From NCBI GenBank assembly GCA_020466095.1, contig CM035807.1:79446428-79510427 (forward strand): a DNA stretch of 64,000 nt, read 5' to 3'. Below are positions 35,692 to 55,693 of the stretch, in pieces (within the stretch, counting starts at the first letter, position 1; every line of letters starts with the position of its first letter). Made by a program: the position numbers and the translations under genes. The notes under the pieces are model-generated. The model saw nothing but the letters and a program-made list of their open reading frames with translations, searched no databases and was not told the origin of the DNA. The DNA comes from Chlorops oryzae. Taxonomy: Eukaryota > Arthropoda > Insecta > Diptera > Chloropidae.

Positions 35692-37290
35692 GTGGCAAAC
35701 TTTCCTAGTGAACTTAGGATTGAGTTTTTTTGCTACACTATTCTCAATGTCTGTACTCAATATTCTCTGTTGAACTTTGCCTCCGGACGATAATACCATT
35801 CAAAGAAGCTTTTCAAAATAGTTTTAGCTTAATGGGTATAGACCGACCCGCAACCAGTAGAGTAGTAAGCGGATTATATTTTTATAATATAAAGTGAAAA
35901 TCGGTTATAACGATGTCGAAGCACCAGCAAGGACCAGCAAAAATCCATCGTTATAACCGATAATCCCGATATCCGGTAACAGAAATTAAGAAGAATTAGA
36001 ATAGCGAATCAAACTTTACCAAAAATGTACAACGCTATAACCGATAATCGTTATAAGCGGTATAACTTATAACCGATTTTGACTGTACTTTGCAAAACTC
36101 GTTGCTTTCATTTCGAAAGCGATTCAAACACACTTTCTTCTGTATCAGAAAAAGACCTAAACCACGTTGATAAGTTTGACAAAAACGACAACTTTTTATA
36201 AAATATTTACTTAGTTGTCAAAATGCTGCTAATAAAGCTATTTTGAATTGCCGAGCAATATGTTTTCTAGATTGTCTTAATAGCTTAAGACAAATTTGAT
36301 ACGTCAGCGAAGAATAAATAGAATAGTTGTCAAATGGGGCAAAGCAAATGGCAAGCAAGCTTTAGTATGTATCCTTTGGGTGTGCCATTCAGAAAGCATT
36401 AAAAATATTATTAACACTCAAACTTCGTCAAGTGAAATGAACTTTGCTTGCGAATTTATAACAATCACGTAAAATTATATCACAAATTTGAGATTATTCA
36501 TATGAAAGAACTATGAATTCACGCCCATCCGCCAGTGGTTTTAGCAAATTACGAACTTATCACACGACCGCAGCGGCTTTAGGGTCTACTTTGCAGCATT
36601 TTCTTGGCCAAGAAACTTTCTTAATACTCTGATTATGAACTTTATTTATTCTGTGGCCCCAAACACAATTTTTCGCATTCTTGGATTGTTGCGCGACTAC
36701 GGAATCGACATCGCTCGGAATACAAATTCTCACGTTCACGTTGGGCAACAACATAAAGTTGGCTTACTGTCAAAGTCTATTCATTGTTGCCAGCAGATAT
36801 AACCACAATTTGTATCAATAAACTTATGCGCGTAAAAGCACGTAAAAGGTATTGAAGACATAACTTAGAACAATTTGGTTGAGTTTTTCAATTGAATTTC
36901 TTTCAAACTTTCCTTTTGTCGATCTATTCAAATTTAATGGAAACTGACCGTTGAAGGATCCAGTTAATATGTATGCTTTCGACTGATGTTGGACACCAAA
37001 TATGCCCAATGTTTTTCAACTTCGAATTTAAATGCAATGCTCACTAGTCCATACGACCTTGATAGTCGACCGGTGAAGACTTCCTTTTGGGTCTGCTTTG
37101 AAGCGTAGATCCAACTGATTTCACCCTAAACATTGAGTAACCGACATTGAGAACAGAACAAAACGCTGAACGACTTTCGTGAACTTGGTTTGCTGTGCCT
37201 CTGTTGGTGATGGTCACACCAGAAAGAATTTCTGAATGTTCAAGCGACCAAATAATTTTTTTTTTTTTGTTTTTTTTTTTAATAATAGGA
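34081..37290. other. Gene desert, part 2
   Basis: AT-rich DNA without a recognisable exon, RNA gene or transposase. Positions 35870-36080 contain several GGTTATAACGAT/ATCGTTATAACC-like motifs in both orientations, probably a small decayed inverted repeat. Everything else is short frames without motifs. Confidence 0.4.
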
Positions 37291-38036
37291 CGTTGCGGCA
37301 GCGCGCTGTCCTCTAGTGTCCCTTGCGATATTTTTAGTAAAACTTGTTTACTTTATATTAAGCCATTATTTTATTTATTTTTTATAGTATTGATTCTCTT
37401 CCTATATACTCTATACACTGTCTTTTAAATATGTATCAATTTTCTAACGTTTTTATATATGTTGGCAGTTGATTAAAGTAGTCTAAGTCCTTTATACATT
37501 ATTGAGTTTTGTGCTGCCGTAGATCTATGAAGAGCTAGTCTGAAATCGTTTAAATTTCGTAGAGCATTGCTCTGTAAGATCGCTCACTAGTGATACAGCT
37601 TTCACTCATGATCTAGGTGCTATGTTGTGCTTAATTTTGAATATATACATTTTTTGAATATATACACATACACTATAATATTCATCCATTTCAGATCTTT
37701 TAGAATAAAACTGACACTATTGTATATGCTGCATTTCAATATTATTCTCATTGCTCTATTTTTTAGTTTTTGGAAGCCTGTCTATTGCACTCTGGTTACA
37801 ACACGCGTACATTAAAGTCGAACAGTACTCGAAATGCGGCTTAATAATTACGTCTTATTGAGGTCATGGTATCCACTTTTTCTCGAATTCTTCTAAAAAC
37901 CCTATTTTTTGCCAATTTTTTTGCATATTTAATCCATATGGCTCTTTAGCTTGAGTTCTTCGTCTATATATACTCCCAGATATTTAATTTCATTCACTTT
38001 TTCAATCGGCTTACCATTTATCTCTATAATCGTAAG
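37290..38036 (-). pseudogene. Decayed non-LTR retrotransposon ORF2 (CR1/jockey-like)
   Basis: Read on the minus strand from 38036 down, the frames give INGKPIEKVNEIKYLGVYID, then PHFEYCSTLMYACC and AIDRLPK, then AAQNSIMYKGLRLL. This is the usual order at the C-terminus of a CR1/jockey-type reverse transcriptase ORF. Several stops and at least two frame changes interrupt it, so it is an old, dead fragment. The catalytic core and endonuclease are not present in the window. Confidence 0.75.
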
Positions 38037-45895
<7,859 letters not shown>

Positions 45896-46038
45896 GTCGT
45901 CGTTCATATTTTGCGACAAGACAAGTGAGCGACACGGTGGTTGTTGGCAAGGGACGTTCGGGGTAGAGTACTCCGAACGTCCCTTGCCAACAACCACCGT
46001 TTCGCTCGCTTGTCTTGTCGCATAATATGAACGACGAC
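45896..46038. repeat. Near-perfect hairpin, 66-bp arms
   Basis: The left arm (45896-45961) starts GTCGTCGTTCATATTTTGCG. The right arm (45973-46038) is its reverse complement with only a few mismatches around an 11-bp loop. Beyond the arms, weaker inverted similarity (TAGTAATATT and TACTAC motifs) extends to about 45850 and 46075, suggesting a larger palindromic MITE of about 225 bp. It has no coding content. Confidence 0.9.
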
Positions 46039-46586
46039 TATTTTAGTAATATAGTAGTAAAAATTGTAGTACTTCCGACAGCACTGACCCCACGGCGTTT
46101 TGAAAAAAACACTTTTCTGTTCGGCTCGGCGAATGTGGCAAATTTACTATCGTGTTTTTCAGCTCAAAATTTTTTCAAATTGGGGTGAATTCAAAGAATG
46201 TGTTTACAGGTCACCTGCCTACATAATCGTACACTCATAGTTGCGATGTTGTAATTGAAAGTCGGAGCAAAAAACAGTTATTGTCAGTATGTCATACAAA
46301 TGCACCTAGACTGCATTAAACTGCATTTTTTGATATAATTCCATATTTTGAGTTGTGACACTATTGAAGCAAATATGCGATATGATGATCTAGTTATTTA
46401 ATGAACATTTAGTCAATGCACAAGGTCTTCTAAAATCCCCTTTCAAATTTATCCCTTGCTAAAAGGAGAATTTTTAAAGTAGAAAATCTACACCATAACT
46501 TGTCAAACTGCCCGCCACGAGAAATATTCAATTTCTCAAAATTTTCTCGCTACGAAGTCTCGCAGCTCGATACATTGAATGCATTG

Positions 46587-46737
46587 TGCCCTTTTACATT
46601 AGGGCAGCTTTTGCCGGCAATTTTTTAGTTTATAGGCGAGATGAAGCGCGGGGATGTAGGGAAACTATCCCTCCGCGTTTCGTCTCGCCCATAAACCAAA
46701 AAATTTCCGGCAATAGTTGCGCTAATGTAAAAGGGCA
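46587..46737. mobile_element. Palindromic MITE with TGCCC ends and CATTG flanks
   Basis: Terminal inverted repeats TGCCCTTTTACATTAG and CTAATGTAAAAGGGCA extend into arms of about 65 bp. A 5-bp direct repeat CATTG lies on each side (46582-46586 and 46738-46742). It ends about 250 bp before the start codon of the DUF704x-like gene, so it probably lies in that promoter. Superfamily not assigned. Confidence 0.8.
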
Positions 46738-46989
46738 CATTGATATTTGTGTACGTCTCGCCTTGATGTCCCGCATCGGGCTCTCGCAATATTGGATTTT
46801 GAGCTTAAGAACGTTTACTGCTTATGAAGTCGAGGGGCTAGCTCGATTGCCATTATTAAGCAGGTGCATTTTCAAACAAGAAGAAGAAGAGTTATGTGTT
46901 GTTAGTGGAATGATAAAAAACGAATAATTTTATTAAATAATTTAAAATATAGTAGACGTAGCTTAGTAACTAGTGTAATAAAGTTTAAA

Positions 46990-49900
46990 ATGACCAAATT
47001 TTTTTTAATATTTTGCGCGTTGAGTATACTCCACGGAGGTAAGTAAAAAATAACAAAGAACTCCGACGCTACTGACGCCCAAATCAAAAATCGAATTTCC
47101 TAATTTAAAAAATTGATATGGACGTTCAATGATACCAATGGGATCAATTTGAAATTTGATAACTTGTCTTATTAAAGATCGAGTAGTAATTGTTAAAACA
47201 TTTTAAAAAGAAATTAGTGTTTGTCGTCGAATTAAAATATTATACTCAAAAAATAATAACGTAAATTAGACATAATAAATAATTACGAATATTTCTTAAT
47301 TCAATTGATTATTCCACAATAAAAATAAGCAAAATCTTAATACGCAATAAATTTAAAAGCTATTAGATTTAAAGATTTTTTTTGCAGTTACAATTACCTT
47401 AAAATTGTCTTAACACATGCAATATTTGATCGATTAAACCATTAAATGATTAATTTCCTTATAAATTATAAATGGGATCGACATTGAGCTTTAAAGAAAA
47501 GATCAATACATTCGTTTCTTATTTAAAATCATTGTCTTTGATTAATACGTACATACAGATCTGTTTTGAATAACACTTTGAACATTTGTAAAAACATTGT
47601 ATTTCTTGTGACATTATGAAAGAAATAATTTTATAGTTGTGTGATAAATAAGCGAATCGATTTGCAAGATGTGCTATAATAGCAGTCATGAGTTAGAAGA
47701 AATATTTATAAAGCGTCAAAAAATAACTTAAACCTCGTCCAAAAATATTTTTTAGCATTTATATTTTCATAATACACATACTTGGTCTTTAATGAGTTAA
47801 AAAGACGGCTTGATCATTTCAAAAAGCGTATTAAAAGATAATACATTCATTTAAATACAAAAATCTGCGAAAAATAAACGATCCATCACAATAACGCCAC
47901 ACCCTGTAAATGATTAAATTCGAATTTTTAACCCTTTACTGCATGATGTATTAGATAAGTGGGAAAAAGCATTTTCTCCGCATTAAATGGTTTTATTAAG
48001 GCTTCAAAAATAATTATATATCGTTTATCATCAAAAAGTACCTATGTTTCCGTCTTTTTTTTTTTTTTTTGTCAGCAACCATATTCGGATTCGTGTGCGA
48101 TAAAGGGTTAAATGAAAATTGAACTATTAGACTTAAAAGCCTTCCTAAGTAGGAAATTTAATGCAATTAATTGTTTCAGCGCTGTCTCAATATAATCAAT
48201 TGGAACAAGGTAATAGCTGCATCATACCTCGAATAATACAAGGATCATGGTTTTCTTGGGAAGTTGGACTTCCAACATTAACCGTCATCGATGCCACAAC
48301 TATGTCGAATCGCGGTGTTTGTGTTAAGATGATGAAACACCAAGGAGATGAGTATTCCTTCCTTTTTCGAGAACAGAGAAAAGGATGTTACCATTGTGTA
48401 CGAATTTTCGTTCGTACATTGAACGTCTTTGAGAAGTTTGAAGGTAACTGTTAATTCTCATAAATAAGAATAATTAATCATACTTTGAATTTTCTCATTA
48501 TTAAAGGTCCGTGCGTTACGCTACCACCCGAAACAGAGCCAACAATAGAGAAAGTATGTAAAGGGTTGAAAGAAGATCAACAATTGGTAACACTTTTCAA
48601 CGAGAACTTTGTTCCAATCAACTGTCGTTCGTCTTTGGAAGGTGTTTGGCATTTTACATATCAGGTAATGTTACACTATAGTACGCCGACTTCTTGAATA
48701 GAACTGGATGATAACTTTGGTTTTTTTTTTTTTTTTGAAAATATTCTAGAATCGTTTCCGCTTCACAGGCGTTTGTAATAAGCCCGATGCAAGAATTCAA
48801 TCCTGTCAAACAGCCGGAACACAATTCTTGATACAAAATCAAAAGTTCAACATCACCTATCAGCAATGTGAGGGCATGGAAGGCACATTTACAGGCACAG
48901 TCGAATACAGTTGTCTCGGCGATTGGTTTGTTGGAAAAAACCATTACTTCGCCGTTGCCAATACGAAAGAATCTCGTAAAGATGAAAAGTATCGTTGTTT
49001 CCTTAAGAATCGTGATGATGATTTGTACATTGGCGTTTCAATAACTGCCGAATGCAACACGCTTAAAACAGTAGAGAAATCGCCAGAACGTTTGAATTTA
49101 CGTCCAGTTAAAGCTGAATACGTTGAGCCGGGTTGCACACTGCCGCAAAATTTCACCGGCGAATGGGTTAATACAGCCAATATTGATGCCGATGTAATTA
49201 TCAGTGAAACGCATATCAATGAGACATATTATCCGGATAAAGCACGTTATCGCCGCACAATTTACGTTTGTCGAGAACGTCGTGGCAATCGAATTATGAT
49301 GGCACGTCTAACAGTTGATGGCTGTCAAAAGGATTATGTCTGCTTTGACTTTATGCCAAGACATCATAATATTATACGCTATCGTAAAGGATTAGCTGTA
49401 ATTAAGGACGATTTTAGTACAGTTTGCTCATGGGTGCAATTCAAGAATTCGGAAGCATGGAAATACGATTTATTCTTATCGAGAAATCCTGTACCAGTAC
49501 GTTGTCCCGTGGCTGGAAAATTCAATTTTACGCAAAGAGGCGAACATCCATTTAGAACAAGGTATATTATCGCATTAAAGCATTTCATAAAATCGAAATA
49601 CTAAGATAATTTTTCCAAAAAATTTTTTACAGAATTTTGGGTGGTGTCACGCTAAGTCCACGTCCGGACATTCACTGCAAACAAAACATATCAGATTTAT
49701 CCGTTTGTGATACAGATCAGAAAGAGATGGCGATTGATGAAAACTACTGCTTATCAGTTGATTATTTAGGTCGTCCAGTTGATATTTACAGCGATCCCGA
49801 TTATCGAATGAAATGCATTGGCTATTGGAAAGAGAATTTGAAATCCTATCTCATAACTTACGATGATTTAGATCCGTTGTCCAAATATCGTTGCTGGGTA

Positions 49901-50303
49901 TACCAACGCGCCGATTTGAATCGAGTTCAAATGTCACAGGGTAAAGAAATATGACCAATTATAATAATACTTAATAATTATTATTGAACAAATGTTCCTA
50001 CATTCACATTTATTTTCAGCCGTTGGTGCTTTTTGTAAGCTCGAACAGGACGTCACATCTTGGAATCATACAGAGGGCGCTGCTGTCGCCATCGATGCCA
50101 TAGAGTATGAACGAGAACGTGATGACTGTCCGATGTATTTTGATGACGGGGAATATCCTTGGAAGTACACGGATTCGTCAAATATAATTTTCGATTGGGA
50201 CTTTTATAAAGCTGGAGCTAGTCGCAAATATGCAATAGTTGACAGGGAAATTCTTATCTCTTTAGTTCTCGTTTTTATGCTCTCAAAAATTTTACGTCTT
50301 TGA
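46990..50303 (+). CDS. Secreted Cys-rich DUF7042-7045-like protein, probably GPI-anchored
   Basis: The six exons are 46990-47038, 48180-48443, 48507-48664, 48750-49561, 49633-49940 and 50020-50303, with GT-AG introns, giving 624 aa. Residues 1 to about 19 form a clean signal peptide (MTKFFLIFCALSILHGALS). The body has repeated Cys-rich modules, with a GSWFSWE segment near the N-terminus and a related GEWVNTANID segment further on. Each is followed by paired cysteines such as CYHC. The C-terminus ends in a hydrophobic stretch (ISLVLVFMLSKI) with almost no tail, fitting a GPI-attachment signal or a single membrane anchor. I recognise the architecture of uncharacterised arthropod proteins annotated with DUF7042-DUF7045 domains; the function is unknown. 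The domain assignment is from memory of the family pattern. The gene converges on the MADF gene. A likely poly(A) signal is near 50442. Confidence 0.87.
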
Positions 50304-50631
50304 TTTTAATAGTTATTACATACAACATACTATCCGTCCGTCTTTTATAGAAATTAATACATATTAGAAAAAAAATGTGTCTTATTAAAATTTAAGCAAA
50401 AAGTTCGATTTAAATTATAACATTCCGGCCGTAGTTCTCGAATAAATTTATTTTAACTCCGTTACCTTTATAAACGGCAATTTACAAATACTTACATATA
50501 TGTTTATCAATACCTTTGCCAAATGATCTTAAAATGGGCAGTGCTTTTTATGACGTAAGATCATCGGTCATGGAATAGGGAGCGTTTGTCCGTATTTTTA
50601 CTGGTTCGTTCAACCAATGGGACCTAGCTTC

Positions 50632-51252
50632 ATAGGCTTTTGAAAGTAGCGCAATTTGAATAAGCAACAACAACATAACTATGATGTGTAAATGTATGTG
50701 TAATAGTGCCACCAGCCCCACGAAGAAATAGTGAGCGCATTTCTGTGGGGAGAATGGTTGAAGAGCTGAAGGGGGTAGGGTTTAGTACGTAGGCACTGTC
50801 ATAAGAATGGGCAGTGAATCGTGCATGCGACTGAACCTGGAGAAGTCGTATCTTTTGAAGATTCCTTACCTCCATGCGATCCAGCAAAAAAAAAAATCTT
50901 GTAAGGACCTTTTAAATATTCTACCACATACTGCTTAAGCCAACAAAATCAACACTCAGCTACTATTGTTATAAGCCTACATCCTGAAAAGCAGAACTCC
51001 TGGCCCACGGCCAACCATGGCAAGGGCCTGATAATAAAAAGTCCATGAATATTTCAATGCCTACGTTTTAAATGGCGGTCAGTTATATATATATTTTTAT
51101 TTTGAATTGAAACTTATACTATATGGCCCGGGCAGACATCGCCAGCCATAGAACGAAACATAAACGAATAAAGCCTAAGACTATAGGCGTTTGAAAGTGG
51201 CGCAATTTGAATAAGTAACAACAACATAACTATGATGTGTAAATGTATGTGT
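50632..51252. repeat. Direct duplication of the MADF gene 3' end
   Basis: About 70 bp at 50632-50702 match 51185-51252 in the same orientation with few differences, including the shared CGCAATTTGAATAAG and CAACAACAACATAACTATGATG segments. The 51185-51252 copy covers the last codons and stop of the MADF gene (minus strand). The distal copy is therefore a partial duplicate of its coding end and 3' UTR, about 550 bp away. The sequence between has no recognisable gene. Confidence 0.7.
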
Positions 51253-54200
51253 CAGGATCATCATAGTCAACATTCTCCTCTCCGGAATCCGACATTGAAT
51301 TTGTATCAGGTGCCAAATCCACTAGAACACTAGACTGCAGCGTTAGTTTTTCCATGCGAGCATATATGCAAACATCGGATATAATTTTCTCCGCAATCAA
51401 ACGCTGGTTGGCTCCCATATTGCGAAAGTGGGCAGCAATCCGTTTTCCAAACAAATCGTATTCGTCATCAGCATCATGAGATTTTCGACGAGCTATTGTC
51501 ATTGGACTTTCATCATTTGTCGTTTCAGCATAGTCATCGACTTGCTCAAAACTAAGCAAATCAATGTCAAAGTCGCCTCTCGAATCAGTTTTTCGAATTT
51601 TCCTTCTTTCTCCGACGGATGTGTCACAATTTTTTCGTGTCGTTTCAGGTAGAGTTCGTCTAATGGCATCTTTTTTTATGCTTAGCCTCGTTGCAGTTTC
51701 CGCTTTCCGTTGCCCAGTCGCATTAGAATCTCCATATTCGCTCAATGCCGTCTCAACCTGCGAAAGTACGATTTTTATATCAAAATTCGACTGCTTAAAA
51801 ATAATTAACGAACCTTTACATGACTATCGTTTTCAACTTGATTGTTATCCTCCTCTTCATATTCATCAGTATTGACGAACTTCAAAGCTTCAAAATAAAA
51901 TAATTGAGGTTTATACTCGATGCCATTGTGTCTGGCTGCTTCCATTTTTTTGAATTCCCTCCTGTAACAAGTTCGAAATGCATTTATGCGGCTCCTTACG
52001 AAACTCACATCAGCAGATGGATTAAGGACCTTCGCCAAACTTGCTAATTCGCTATATGCCGCCTGGAAAATTAAATATAAGTCATTAAGGGGACCTTCTG
52101 GTCTAGAATTTTTTGAAAATTGATTTTTTTTTTTATATATTTCGGAAGAATAGACTTTTAAGAATATGCTGGCAAAGTTTCGTGAAGATATTGACAATAT
52201 TTGTTTTGCTACAGCCTTTTTAGAAGGTGGAGACAGCAGGCAGCGCGCTTGATCAAAGCAACTTTGAACGCGTTTATCTCAAAACTACTTTTTTTGACCT
52301 GGTGTGAATGAAAACAAAAAAAACCATCCAACCGATTTGTCTGGAATTTTTATATATTATTCATAAAATCAATGGCTATGGCCCGAACTAGAATCGAATT
52401 TTTATTTCAAGAACTTCATATTTTTTCATTAAAAAAATGGTCAAAAAAAAGGGGAGTTTTTGATGGTTGAAATAAAAAATTGCGCCATTTTGTCAATTTA
52501 AAAAAAAATTTTTTTTATTCTAGTTCCTGCCATAGCCGCATTCATTCTGATTAATAACATATTTTTTTTTTTTTTTTCGATTACCAGAACTGCCAAAATC
52601 TTTCACACCACGGAGGTACTTTTTCAAAGAGGGTCCACTTCAACGCCATTTTTAAAATACAAAAAAAAAAAAAAAATTACAACAACATTTTTTATTTTTT
52701 GTCAATAAAGAATATAATAAGCCTGCATACTTAGAAAATCGTTTTTTATTTGGCTTAATACCAAAAAAAAATCATGAAAATACCCTCAATTTTCGTGCTC
52801 TAGACCAGAAGGTCCCCTTAAATAATTAAACAAAATAGCGCCAGTTCGTCCACCCTCTTTGGCTCTGACATAAGAACGGATAGAGCTCGAACATTGGTTA
52901 GTTCCTACCTATTTTAGGTTCAAATATTTTACTGACCTGACCGTATGACGGCGATTTGTCGAAAGTCGGGAATAGAATGGAAGTCGATTGGCGGTACCTA
53001 ATGATAGGGCATAATAAGACATTTTGTCTTAAAAGTTAATGCGTTGAGCAGGCAATTTGACCAAAAATAGGTCAAAAAATAGTCAAACGGACGTTGAAAT
53101 TACGAAATTTAAACCTTAATTGGGCTATTGATTCATAAGTTATAAATTTAAATTGAAGGAGGTAAAAAGATAGGAAGATATACATAAATAGATAATTTCT
53201 GCAACACTACAAAGAACGAGAAATTGCCTATTGAGCAAAACTTAATAAATATGTGCTCTGAAATGAAAAATAAATAAAATATGGAATTCATTAAAAATAT
53301 TTTGCGATTTATACAACCTAAAGCTGCCCATTGACTTTACAATCTATGGTAAGATTTGCACTGATCGTACTACTAATCGCTCCGTTAGTGGGCTTGAAGT
53401 ATAACTACTCAACTGTTTGACGGCTTATTTAACGAAGTTTAAGGTTGAAAACACACCAAAGCCAACAAAACGTTTTTTTGACGTACAGCAAAAAACACTT
53501 TTCGACATAGCCCACACCAACGCCAACAAATTTGTCGAGCTCAAACAAAATCCAAGCCAACAGCTTTCTGCATGCTTTTTTGTCGAAGCTTCTGTTTTGC
53601 TCGTGTCGTTTTCAGTGTGCGTTGCGCCGTAAGCTTCGAGTTCGGTGTGGGTTGGCTGTATGGAGTGCCATGTATCAACGGCGTTCGAACAAATGCGTTG
53701 ACCAACAAAATGTTGTGTCGTACTCGGTGTGTGTTGCTAGATAAGAAGCAATATACTTTTGTCGAATTCGACATGAAACAACGTTTTGTTGGCTTTGGTG
53801 TGTTTTCAGCCTAAAACGATTTGATATTTTCGCAGATTGCTGCGGTAGTGGAGGAGTTTGACAGATTTTTTTTTATTTTTCCCTATTTATTGAACTGGCA
53901 GCATCTCGCGAATGAAATCTTTTTCTTACAAACGGATACGGAAGAAAAATTGTTGAAGAAGAAGAACTCATAAATTGGACCACAAAGTCGAAAATTCATT
54001 GACACATTCGTATCAAATTATAAAGACAACAATGTCTACTTTTCATCCGTTACTATGTCATTTCTGTTCTTTAAGAGAACGCTCCAAAATAGGGGTACCC
54101 GAAGTGATGCTATCTTGATTTCTACTTTCGTGAACATGAGTGCACTTTTACAGTTGGTAGCACTACACACAACAATACAGGACAACATCATTATTCATAC

Positions 54201-54317
54201 CTGTCGTTCACTCCTGTTGGATTTTCTTTTTGTTTCGAAATCCCATAAGCACTTTAACTCTTTGTATCTTTGTAACCACTGCAACCAGAAGTCCTTTTCG
54301 TCCTTTTGCGCCCACAT
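51230..54317 (-). CDS. MADF domain protein with BESS-like C-terminal motif
   Basis: The three exons are 54317-54201, 52062-51814 and 51757-51230, all phase 0 with GT-AG introns, giving 297 aa. The start ATG is preceded in frame by a stop codon. The MADF (Myb/SANT-like DNA-binding) domain runs from about residue 11 (WLQWLQRYKELKCLW, in exon 1) across the exon junction (SERQ|AAYSELASLAK) to about residue 100 (FRTCYRREFKK, then FYFEALKF). An acidic linker follows, then basic segments. A C-terminal DLFGKRIAAHFRNM...IAEKIISDV segment resembles the BESS or MADF-associated protein-interaction motif. Such proteins are nuclear DNA-binding regulators, a large insect family with many members, so no symbol is given. 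Intron 1 (54200-52063) holds two transposons. The gene ends convergently with the DUF704x-like gene. Its start is only 399 bp downstream of the Rpn11 stop. Confidence 0.85.
52089..52817. mobile_element. TTAA-flanked piggyBac-like MITE
   Basis: A perfect 19-bp terminal inverted repeat GGGGACCTTCTGGTCTAGA (52089-52107) is matched inverted at 52799-52817. TTAA lies at both edges (52085-52088 and 52818-52821). A TTAA duplication is the hallmark of piggyBac transposition. The terminus begins GGGG rather than the canonical CCC, so the assignment is tentative. The 729-bp element has no transposase. It lies in MADF intron 1, its edge about 24 nt upstream of the exon 2 acceptor. Confidence 0.8.
53443..53811. 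mobile_element. TAA-flanked MITE in MADF intron 1
   Basis: Thirty-two-bp terminal inverted repeats, starting GGTTGAAAACACACCAAAGC, differ at one position between the ends. TAA flanks the element on both sides (53440-53442 and 53812-53814). The interior has repeated CCAACA/TGTTGG and GTCGAA motifs and only repeat-derived open frames. It belongs with the PIF/Harbinger-type TAA insertions of this window. Confidence 0.8.
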
Positions 54318-54715
54318 AGTTGATGCTACTTGTATTTTCGGCAAACTTCAGTAAAACAATGAAGCAAGTATAATGTCAAGCGCGTTAGACAGCCAATTTG
54401 ACATACGAGCTTAGGGTTGCATTAAATTAACAAATTGCAGGGCTGCATTTGAGATTGTTGTATTTGCCGGCAAATTCACTGACCCATATAACGATAGATT
54501 TAAAACCGCATATTGTGGACCACTTAATACATTTTAATACATTTAAGATATATGAACTTCTGGTCCATGATTGGCTATTCAGGCCTTTCATAATCTTACA
54601 ATGAAATTTTATTTGCATCTAGCGAATATAAATGAATTACAGGTTTTTGTTTGTAAAAAAAAATCGATTTGAGTTGAATATTTGTTGTTGCCTTAACAGA
54701 TATTTTCTGGAACAC

Positions 54716-55693
<978 letters not shown>

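Noticed and set aside
50630..50887. An 85-codon minus-strand frame
   Set aside because: It runs into the duplicated MADF 3' end and shows no family similarity; probably repeat-derived.
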